Source of the DNA: Rathayibacter caricis DSM 15933
Lineage (GTDB): Bacteria > Actinomycetota > Actinomycetes > Actinomycetales > Microbacteriaceae
Direction: 5' to 3'
Assembly (NCBI RefSeq): GCF_003044275.1
Contig: NZ_PZPL01000002.1
Span: 1-64,000, forward strand
Length of the DNA stretch: 64,000 nucleotides
Of the stretch, positions 58,075 to 64,000 are shown in pieces (position 1 is the stretch's first letter; each line of letters starts with the position of its first letter). The position numbers and the translations under genes were made by a program. The notes beneath the pieces were generated by a model that saw only the letters and a program-made list of their open reading frames with translations, was not told where the DNA came from and did no database searches.

Positions 58075-58515
58075 ATGCTCAAAGGAATCGACAGCGTCCT
58101 GACCGCCGAAATTCTCCTGGTGCTCATGTCCATGGGACACGGTGACGACCTCCTCCTCTGCGACGTGAACCACCCGGCCGCCAGCATCGCGACCCACACG
58201 ATGCACGGCAAGGTCATCGACATGGCGGGCTGCGACCTGCCAAGGGCGACGGAGGCGATCCTCACCCTCCTGCCACTCGACACCTTCGTACCTGCGCCCG
58301 TCCAGCGGATGAAGGTCGTCGGCGACGCGAGCCGCATCATGCCCGTCCACGAGCGCATCCAAGCCGTCGTCGACAGGGCGGAGGGGCGCCCCGTCACCGT
58401 AGGGGCGCTCGAGCGCTTCGATTTCTACGACGCGGCGCGACGCGCCTTCGCCGTCATTCGGACCTCTGACCCCGGACCCTACGGCTGCTTCCTGCTCCGC
58501 AAGGGTGTCATCTGA
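58075..58515 (+). CDS. fucU: FucU/RbsD family sugar mutarotase
   Basis: Interconverts anomers of a sugar (fucose or ribose type) so that the downstream isomerase or kinase receives the right form. The 146 residues match FucU. Visible features: MLKGIDSVLTAEILLVLMSMGHGDDLLL (His22 and the GHGD turn), KVIDMAGCDLPRATEAILTLLPLD, and the C-terminal TSDPGPYGCFLLRKGV, where the late Tyr is conserved. It is last in the isomerase-importer operon, behind a hairpin. FucU versus RbsD function cannot be settled by sequence alone, though length and the GVI end favour FucU. Confidence 0.86.
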   Translation: MLKGIDSVLTAEILLVLMSMGHGDDLLLCDVNHPAASIATHTMHGKVIDMAGCDLPRATEAILTLLPLDTFVPAPVQRMKVVGDASRIMPVHERIQAVVDRAEGRPVTVGALERFDFYDAARRAFAVIRTSDPGPYGCFLLRKGVI

Positions 58516-58590
58516 GTCCTGAGCCGCGATACCCGCGGTCGCACTCGCCTCACGACGGTGATACGTCCGTCCGAGTTCGCGGGTTCGGGA

Positions 58591-59556
58591 TCAACGGCTG
58601 GGCGGTGTTCCGCCGGGTCCGCCGGCGCCGCCTCCGCTCGGAGCTGCGCCGGCGGTCGGGGTGGTCGTCGTATCGACCCGCGCGGTGAGGGCCACGGTGT
58701 AGCCGGAGGTGACGTCGCCGGTCGCGGTGCCCAGCTGCAGAGCGCCCCCGTCGTCGCCGAAGACGTTGTCGTCCGTCAGAGAGACCTGCGCCATGTTCGC
58801 CGAGGAGCCGGCGTAAGCGTCAAGAGCGTAGACCCTCGTGCAAGCGTCCTCCGGGAGGGCGACCTGCGACGTGGCGATCGCGTTGGTGGAGTCGGTGATC
58901 GAGGCGACGTCGGGGTAGACCTCGAAGTGGATGTGCGGCCAGCGGCCGGAGTAGCAGGCGGGGAAGATCGAGGTGAAGGTGACTGCACCGCTGCGGTCGG
59001 CGACTTGGACGCCGCGCAGGTAGGTCTCGTCCTCGATGGGGGAGGAGTACATCGAGTAGCTCCCGCCCGCGTCGCAGTGCCAGACGTAGACCGCCGCATT
59101 CTCGAACGGCACGCCGTTGTTGGCCATATCGAGGATCGTCAGGGTCAGGGTCATCACGATGCCCTCGGCGGTCGTTCCGCCATCGATGCTTGAGCGGATG
59201 TCGCTGCGAACGACACCGGCGTTCTCGAGGACATCGGCGCCGTTGGAGCCGTCGCCCGGATACGGTCCGGCCGTCTCGTCGGGGATCTCGCCCGTCGAAG
59301 TCGCGGAGGTTCCGCCGCCGGCCGATCCGCCGACCGAAGAAGAGTCGGCACCACCGCTCGAATCGGCCCCGCAGGCCGCCAACCCCACGGTGGCGGCGCC
59401 GACGCCGATCAGGGAGAGCACACGGCGGCGGCTGAACAGCGTGCCGACGTCGAAGAGGAGGCCCTGATCGACGACCTCCTCGTGCGGGCGGTCGAGGCGG
59501 CGACCCTGGTAGACGGGGCCCTGCGGCGTGAATTCCGGCTCGGGAATACGGGTCAT
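58591..59556 (-). CDS. Exported intradiol ring-cleavage dioxygenase-like lipoprotein
   Basis: A 321-residue protein with homology to the catalytic domain of protocatechuate/catechol intradiol dioxygenases. After about 40 polar residues comes a twin-arginine-like signal, SRRRVLSLIGVGAATVGLAAC, with a lipobox-type cysteine, so export and lipid anchoring are likely. A Ser/Gly linker follows. The fold includes TAGPYPGDGS, VYVWHCDAGGSYS, ETYLRG (Tyr), CYSGRWPHIHFEV (Tyr, His, His); these would supply the Tyr2-His2 Fe(III) site. The C-terminal tail is Thr/Pro/Gly-rich. Its substrate may be a catecholic plant or humic compound outside the membrane. It is convergent with fucU. Confidence 0.85.
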   Translation of the reverse strand: MTRIPEPEFTPQGPVYQGRRLDRPHEEVVDQGLLFDVGTLFSRRRVLSLIGVGAATVGLAACGADSSGGADSSSVGGSAGGGTSATSTGEIPDETAGPYPGDGSNGADVLENAGVVRSDIRSSIDGGTTAEGIVMTLTLTILDMANNGVPFENAAVYVWHCDAGGSYSMYSSPIEDETYLRGVQVADRSGAVTFTSIFPACYSGRWPHIHFEVYPDVASITDSTNAIATSQVALPEDACTRVYALDAYAGSSANMAQVSLTDDNVFGDDGGALQLGTATGDVTSGYTVALTARVDTTTTPTAGAAPSGGGAGGPGGTPPSR

Positions 59557-59668
59557 GCTGTCCTCCTCGGACGTCGGCGTGATACCCGACCTTGAAGCCG
59601 TCGGTTATGAGCATCCGATGAAGCACTTCGGCGCCTCGGAAGAAGACGCACGCGTGATGCACTTGCAT

Positions 59669-59688
59669 TACCGTCCACTCGGTCGGTA
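59669..59688. promoter_or_regulatory. TetR-type operator candidate upstream of the aldehyde dehydrogenase operon
   Basis: TACCGTCCACTCGGTCGGTA is an imperfect 20-bp palindrome (7 of 10 positions match) ending 10 bases before the ATG at 59699. ACCGnnC/GnCGGT arms are common in TetR-family operators. The TetR gene beginning at 63938 is the natural candidate to bind it. Confidence 0.45.
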
Positions 59689-59698
59689 GCCTCGGCGT

Positions 59699-61216
59699 AT
59701 GAGCACTGACGCTCCCGCCAGCACCTCTTCCCGTCGCCGCGGCGACGATGACATCGCCGTTCACTCGCCGTTCAACGGTTGCCTTGTCGGGCACCTGCCC
59801 CGGACGTCGATCGCGGGCGTCGACGCGGCATTCATCGTCGCGAAGAACGCACAATTAAGCTGGGCGGAGCGGCCACTCTCCGAACGTGAACTCGTTGCAC
59901 GACGCTTTGCGACGCTCGTCCTGAGAAATCGGGATCAGCTGCTTGACCTCATCCAGCTCGAGACGGGCAAGAATCGCGCAAGCGCTTTCGAGGAAATCGC
60001 TGACGTCTCCCGCTGGGCGAGCTACCTCGGTCACAACGCCGGCAAGGTGTTGAGCGACCGTCGGCGGCGGGGGCTTTTCCCGTTTCTCACCCACGTCACC
60101 GAGCGGCGGGTGCCGAAGGGCGTGGTGGGGGTCATCACCCCGTGGAACTATCCCTTCACTCTTCCAGCGAGCGATGTCCTTCCTGCTCTGGTCGCTGGGA
60201 ACGCAGTGGTGCTCAAACCCGACATTCAGACTCCGCACACCGCACTTCGGATGGCCGCGTTGCTGCGCGAATCGGGTATCCCCGACGACCTTCTACACGT
60301 CGTCGTCGGCGATGGTGCGGAGATCGGCGGAGCGATTGTCGCGCGCGCCGACTACGTCATGTTCACCGGATCGACCGAGACCGGACGCAAGATAGCGCAG
60401 CAGTGCGCCGGGCGACTTGTCGGCTTTTCTGCGGAACTCGGCGGTAAGAACCCGATGCTGGTTCTCAGAGACGCGGACGTCGAGAGGGCGGCTGCGGGTG
60501 CCGTCCGCGCATGCTTCTCGAACACTGGTCAGCTCTGCGTGAGCGTGGAACGGATTTATGTGCACGACGACCGGTGGGAACAGTTCATCTCCGCCTTCGG
60601 CCAAAACGTGCGAGCCATGCGCGTCGGGCCCGGTCTGGCCTGGGGCGTTGACATGGGGTCGCTCATCAGCGCACGTCAGCTTGCCACGGTGTCCGCGCAC
60701 GTCGACGACGCGATTGCGCACGGCGCACAGCTCATCGTTGGAGGCCGGGCGCGTCCCGACCTTGGACCCTACTTCTATGAGCCCACGGTGCTCACCGGCG
60801 TCACAGAGCAGATGGTTATCGCCCGTGAGGAGACCTTCGGGCCGGTGGTCAGTGTGTACCGGGTGGCGTCTGACGCCGAGGCAGTGGATCGAGCGAACGA
60901 CAGCAGCTATGGCCTGAACGCCAGCGTCTGGTCGCGGGGCAGGGGCGACTCGACCGCCCGCACCGTCGAAGCGGGGACCGTCAACGTCAACGATGGGTAC
61001 GCCCCCACCTGGGCATCTCATGACGCACCGATGGGAGGCATGAAGACCTCTGGCCTAGGGCGCCGCCACGGCGCCGAGGGCGTTCTCAAATACACCGAGG
61101 CTCAGACGATTGCTCGGCAGCGACTCATTCCCGCCGGCGGACCTCGTGGCTTTGGGGACGAGCGATGGGCCCGTCTCCTCACGTTCGCCGTTCGCATCTT
61201 GAACCGCATCAACTAA
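59699..61216 (+). CDS. Aldehyde dehydrogenase (succinate-semialdehyde dehydrogenase-like)
   Basis: NAD(P)-dependent oxidation of an aldehyde to an acid. The 505-residue protein has the cofactor motif TPWNYPFTLP, FTGSTETGRK, the general base E246 (SAELGGKNP), the nucleophile C280 (NTGQLCVS) and EETFGPVVSVY. The C-terminal extension after KYTEAQTIARQR is about 30 residues. No ribosome site is visible before the ATG, so the transcript may be leaderless. It leads an operon with SDR, alpha/beta hydrolase and SGNH hydrolase genes, suggesting ester or alcohol breakdown (ester to alcohol to aldehyde to acid). It uses TTA codons, which are rare in the sugar loci. Confidence 0.92.
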   Translation: MSTDAPASTSSRRRGDDDIAVHSPFNGCLVGHLPRTSIAGVDAAFIVAKNAQLSWAERPLSERELVARRFATLVLRNRDQLLDLIQLETGKNRASAFEEIADVSRWASYLGHNAGKVLSDRRRRGLFPFLTHVTERRVPKGVVGVITPWNYPFTLPASDVLPALVAGNAVVLKPDIQTPHTALRMAALLRESGIPDDLLHVVVGDGAEIGGAIVARADYVMFTGSTETGRKIAQQCAGRLVGFSAELGGKNPMLVLRDADVERAAAGAVRACFSNTGQLCVSVERIYVHDDRWEQFISAFGQNVRAMRVGPGLAWGVDMGSLISARQLATVSAHVDDAIAHGAQLIVGGRARPDLGPYFYEPTVLTGVTEQMVIAREETFGPVVSVYRVASDAEAVDRANDSSYGLNASVWSRGRGDSTARTVEAGTVNVNDGYAPTWASHDAPMGGMKTSGLGRRHGAEGVLKYTEAQTIARQRLIPAGGPRGFGDERWARLLTFAVRILNRIN

Positions 61217-61233
61217 GAAGGAAAACCAGACTC

Positions 61234-62040
61234 ATGCGTCATCCCCTTCACGGACAGATCGTGCTCGTAACTGGAGGCGGTAGCGGCATCGGCCGCCTCC
61301 TCGCCCTCGGAGCTGCGCGCCGCGGTGCCGAAGTCGTCATCTGGGACCTGTCGGAGGCGACCGCCGCCGGTGTAGCCGCGGAGATAACCGGCAGAGGCCA
61401 CCGCGCACGCGCAGCCGCGGTCGACGTCTCCGATCGTGCCGCGGTCGAGGTCGCCGCCCAGGACGCGGGCCCGATCGATGTCCTCATCAACAACGCGGGT
61501 GTTGTCACAGGCAAGGACCTCCTCGATGCGTCCGACGAGGCCATCGAGCGCACTTTTCGTGTGAACACCCTGGCTCTGTTCTGGACCACGCGCGCGTTCC
61601 TCCCCGGGATGATGGCCCGTGACCGCGGCACTGTCGTAACAATCTCCAGCGCCGCGGGACTCGTCGGAGTCGCCCGGCAGACCGACTATTCGGCGAGCAA
61701 GTTCGCAGCGTTTGGCTTCGCCGAATCGCTCCGCGTCGAGTTGGCTAAGAAGCGTGCTCGAGTAAACTCCCTCGTCGTGTGCCCTTATTATATCGATACC
61801 GGCATGTTCGATGGAGTGAAGACCAAGTTCCCTCTTGTGCTCCCCATCCTCAAGCCTGAGAACGTCGCCGAACGGATTCTCGCCTCGGTCGAGCGTGGGA
61901 ACAGCCGACTGGTCATGCCGCGCCTGCTCCACGCTCTACCGGTGCTTCGCGTCTTTCCTGTCAGGGGCTTCGACACTGTCATGAGGTTCCTCGGAGTCAA
62001 CAGCACGATGGACTATTTCGTCGGACGTGCCCGCCCGTGA
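61234..62040 (+). CDS. SDR family oxidoreductase
   Basis: A classical short-chain dehydrogenase of 268 residues. NAD(P)-binding TGGGSGIG (14-21), NNAG at about 88-91, catalytic Ser in ISSAAG and YSASK (Tyr/Lys) are all present. The C-terminal region, with MFDGVKTKFPLVLPILKPENVAE and a last hydrophobic stretch, resembles retinol-dehydrogenase-like SDRs acting on long-chain or hydrophobic alcohols. ATG at 61234 has AGAAGGAAAA upstream. Downstream of the aldehyde dehydrogenase by 17 bases, it could make the aldehyde that enzyme oxidises. Confidence 0.9.
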   Translation: MRHPLHGQIVLVTGGGSGIGRLLALGAARRGAEVVIWDLSEATAAGVAAEITGRGHRARAAAVDVSDRAAVEVAAQDAGPIDVLINNAGVVTGKDLLDASDEAIERTFRVNTLALFWTTRAFLPGMMARDRGTVVTISSAAGLVGVARQTDYSASKFAAFGFAESLRVELAKKRARVNSLVVCPYYIDTGMFDGVKTKFPLVLPILKPENVAERILASVERGNSRLVMPRLLHALPVLRVFPVRGFDTVMRFLGVNSTMDYFVGRARP

Positions 62041-62123
62041 GCAACCGGGACTTTCGAGCGACACATGCCCTCGCCTGAGGCGCGCTGTCGCGGCTGTCCC
62101 TGGAGATCGTGAGGAAAAGAAGA

Positions 62124-63071
62124 ATGGTTCGGATCACCCGACAAGAGCGGTCCTTGCTTAGCCCCGAGGCGCAGAAATTTCTTAGATCGAACAGCGCTGC
62201 GCGCATACCCGGCCCGGTGACCCGCCTCATCGCAAAGATCGCTCGGAAGAACGAGTCGAGGGACCGGCAGAAGTTACTCGACATCCACGCGACCGGCGCG
62301 GGAGTCACCACGACAAGGCATGAACTTGACGGGATCGACCTGGTCGAATTCACCCCACCCGGCGTGTCCGCAGCCTCCGAGGCGTACGTCGTCAACATCC
62401 ATGGCGGCGCGTTCATGCTCGGCGATGCCGACGACGCCTACCCTGCCATGATGTCGGTCTTGTTGAGGCTGCCCGTGGTTTCGATCCAGTACTCGCTGTC
62501 GCCGGAGAGCGTCTACCCCGTGGCCCTGAACGAGTGCGTGGCCGCCATTCAGTCCCTGATTTCAACCCGAGGCCAGAGGTATGTATTGCTCGGTGACTCC
62601 GCGGGTGGGAATTTGGCTCTAGCGGTCACGCTGCGCCTCGGTGCCGCCGGCTCGACGCTGCCCGCCGCCCTGGGTCTCAGCACACCCTGGACCGACCTCA
62701 CCGGAATGGGCGACAGCTACGTCGCCAATGAAGGCCGAGACCCCCTGATCCGGTGGAAAGGTCAGCTCGACAAACTGGCGGCCCGATACAGGGGTAAGGC
62801 CCAGGCGCAGGACCCGCTGATCTCTCCCATATACAATGCCTTCACCTCCTCCTTCCCCCCGTGCGTCATCGTCACCGGCACACGAGATCCGTTCCTCAGC
62901 AACTGCGTCCGTCTCGCGGCCGCACTCGAGACGGCCGGTGCGCAGTCAATCTTGATGGTCGGTGAAGGCATGTGGCACGACTTCATCATCACCCCTGATG
63001 TTCCGGAATCTGCTCGGGCGCGGGAGCAGCTCGCCGGCCGCCTCCTCCAGCTCCTCGAGCCTCGTCCGTGA
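62124..63071 (+). CDS. Alpha/beta hydrolase (HSL-type esterase/lipase)
   Basis: A 315-residue esterase. HGGAFMLGD forms the oxyanion hole, GDSAGGN holds the nucleophilic Ser, GTRDPF the acidic residue and MWHDF the His. QYSLSPESVYPVALNECVAA corresponds to the HSL-family segment. ATG at 62124 is preferred; GTG at 62109 is also possible. The 83-base gap after the SDR shows nothing obvious. It probably releases an alcohol from an ester for the SDR and aldehyde dehydrogenase upstream. Confidence 0.87.
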   Translation: MVRITRQERSLLSPEAQKFLRSNSAARIPGPVTRLIAKIARKNESRDRQKLLDIHATGAGVTTTRHELDGIDLVEFTPPGVSAASEAYVVNIHGGAFMLGDADDAYPAMMSVLLRLPVVSIQYSLSPESVYPVALNECVAAIQSLISTRGQRYVLLGDSAGGNLALAVTLRLGAAGSTLPAALGLSTPWTDLTGMGDSYVANEGRDPLIRWKGQLDKLAARYRGKAQAQDPLISPIYNAFTSSFPPCVIVTGTRDPFLSNCVRLAAALETAGAQSILMVGEGMWHDFIITPDVPESARAREQLAGRLLQLLEPRP

Positions 63072-63096
63072 GCGAAGGACTGAGGCGGGCCAGATC

Positions 63097-63894
63097 ATGA
63101 GCAGGGCCTTCGCAAGCTACGCGGCCATCGGGGACAGCTTCGCCGAAGGGCTCGGTGGCGACCGGCCCGATGGCTCCCATCGAGGCTGGGCAGATCTCGT
63201 CGCCCACGGTCTGGTACACGCATCGACGACAACCGTCACTCACGCGAACCTCGCCATCCGCGGCAAGCTCCTCGATCCTCTGCTCGCGGAACAGCTCGAG
63301 CCCGCGATCACACTGCGACCCGAGCTCTTGAGCATCAGCGGAGGCAACAACGACATCATCCGGCCGACGGTCTCGATCACCGCGAACCTCGCACGCCTGG
63401 AGGTGGCCATCGACCGAGCCGTCGAGAGCGGCATCCATGTTGTGTTCGTGACGGTGGCGAACATGACGCGGCATCTTCCCCTCGGCCACGTCATCGAGAC
63501 AAGGGGTGACCGGTTCGCTCTCGGCATCCAGAAGTGGGATGGGAAGGACAACGTAACAGTCGTCGACAACTGGTTCGACGAAACGTTGTACGACCTCCGC
63601 TTCTGGGCACCAGACAGGCTGCATTTGAACACCGCGGGTCACCTGCATGCTGCCCGAAAAATTCCCGCAGCCCTGGGCGTCGAGGTCCAGCAGACGCTCG
63701 ATCCGGTCGTAGAGGAGTTGCGGCACAGGTCCAGCGGCGTCTACTGGAGGGAACTCGTGCAGCCGTGGATCGGTCGGCGGGTGACGGGCCGATCGTCCGG
63801 TGACGGGCGGCGGCCCAAGAGCCCGACCATGCAACCCGTCGTTACACGCGCTGGCGCTACGACGACGGGAGAGATCGAGTCGTGGGAAATTTGA
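63097..63894 (+). CDS. SGNH/GDSL family hydrolase
   Basis: A 265-residue esterase-fold protein. Block I is AAIGDSFAEGLGGD (Ser in GDS); block III is ISGGNNDI (Asn); block V is DRLHLNTAGH (Asp/His). No signal peptide, so it acts in the cytosol. About 50 C-terminal residues rich in Arg/Thr/Gly follow the domain. ATG at 63097 starts the homology; the upstream open frame overlaps the previous gene. With the preceding alpha/beta hydrolase it gives two different esterases in one operon, pointing to an acylated or ester substrate. Confidence 0.88.
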   Translation: MSRAFASYAAIGDSFAEGLGGDRPDGSHRGWADLVAHGLVHASTTTVTHANLAIRGKLLDPLLAEQLEPAITLRPELLSISGGNNDIIRPTVSITANLARLEVAIDRAVESGIHVVFVTVANMTRHLPLGHVIETRGDRFALGIQKWDGKDNVTVVDNWFDETLYDLRFWAPDRLHLNTAGHLHAARKIPAALGVEVQQTLDPVVEELRHRSSGVYWRELVQPWIGRRVTGRSSGDGRRPKSPTMQPVVTRAGATTTGEIESWEI

Positions 63895-63937
63895 CGAGGT
63901 TCAATGGTGGGCCCGTCGACAATGTCTTGGAGACGAA

Positions 63938-64000
63938 ATGACACAGACCCCCGTTCGACGACGACGACTCGCCCCCGAGGCGCGACGCGAGGAGATCCTC
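63938..64000 (+). CDS. TetR-type regulator, start only (cut by window end)
   Basis: Twenty-one codons from ATG 63938 to the window end. An Arg-rich start is followed by LAPEARREEIL, which matches the beginning of the first DNA-binding helix of many TetR-family proteins. It lies 43 bases after the SGNH gene in the same direction and may regulate that operon. The identification rests on very little sequence. Confidence 0.5.
   Translation, partial: MTQTPVRRRRLAPEARREEIL

Noticed and set aside
1..64000. Mobile elements, CRISPR arrays, tRNA/rRNA genes, riboswitches
   Set aside because: I looked for transposase/integrase motifs, regularly spaced repeats, tRNA-like cloverleaf ends and known riboswitch cores and saw none; a computed search (tRNAscan, Infernal, ISfinder) would be needed to exclude them fully.

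Overview
The window is high-GC, densely packed DNA. It has GTG/TTG starts, many 4-base stop/start overlaps (ATGA, GTGA), LacI/TetR/DeoR regulators and 'permease-ATPase' transporter fusions. This suggests an actinobacterium, probably a plant- or soil-associated member of the Microbacteriaceae; the family assignment is inference from style, not from a marker gene. No tRNA, rRNA, CRISPR array, transposase, integrase or phage gene was seen. The replicon type cannot be told. No gene-free stretch exceeds 300 bases.

Region by region. 0-5 kb: a peptide/oligosaccharide-type (family 5) ABC transporter whose binding-protein and first permease genes are broken by single-base frameshifts, followed by an intact permease-ATPase fusion and a second ATPase. 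5-7 kb: a short-chain dehydrogenase (SDR) facing a GH43-like glycosidase. 7-25 kb: a catabolic locus with GH78 alpha-L-rhamnosidase, a LacI regulator, glucuronate isomerase (uxaC), fructuronate reductase (uxuB), a TetR regulator, GH1 beta-glycosidase, a Gfo/Idh/MocA oxidoreductase, a large GH2 beta-galactosidase, GH2 beta-glucuronidase (uidA), mannonate dehydratase (manD), an MFS transporter and an N-terminally truncated glpX. 25-37 kb: a second LacI, a sugar ABC importer (binding lipoprotein plus two permeases, no ATPase in the window), a second large GH2, a second GH78, an MFS_3 exporter and a divergent TetR. 37-43 kb: an FAD monooxygenase, a decayed GH43, the amino-terminal stump of a phosphotriesterase-like gene, an HSL-type esterase, an SDR copy that has lost its catalytic lysine, and a TetR. 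43-51 kb: a LacI, a third importer, GH42 beta-galactosidase and GH43 beta-xylosidase/arabinofuranosidase. 51-58.5 kb: DeoR regulator, ribokinase-like kinase, TIM-barrel isomerase, a ribose-type ABC importer and a FucU mutarotase. 58.5-64 kb: an exported intradiol-dioxygenase-like lipoprotein, then an operon of aldehyde dehydrogenase, SDR, alpha/beta hydrolase, SGNH hydrolase and a TetR gene cut by the window end.

How they fit together (inference): imported plant-derived oligosaccharides or glycosides are trimmed in the cytoplasm. Rhamnosidase exposes a glucuronosyl residue, beta-glucuronidase releases glucuronate, and UxaC, UxuB and ManD convert it to 2-keto-3-deoxygluconate; the KDG kinase and aldolase are not in this window. 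Beta-galactosidases and GH43 enzymes remove galactose and pentoses. Four copies of a 16-base LacI-type operator (TGGCAAYCGKTTRNCA) tie the rhamnosidase, uxaC, GH1 and importer promoters into one regulon. The enzyme set matches rhamnose-capped, glucuronate-bearing arabinogalactan side chains, or plant glucuronide/rhamnoside secondary metabolites. Two related copies of the SDR/GH43/GH78/GH2 set are present, and the second shows decay.
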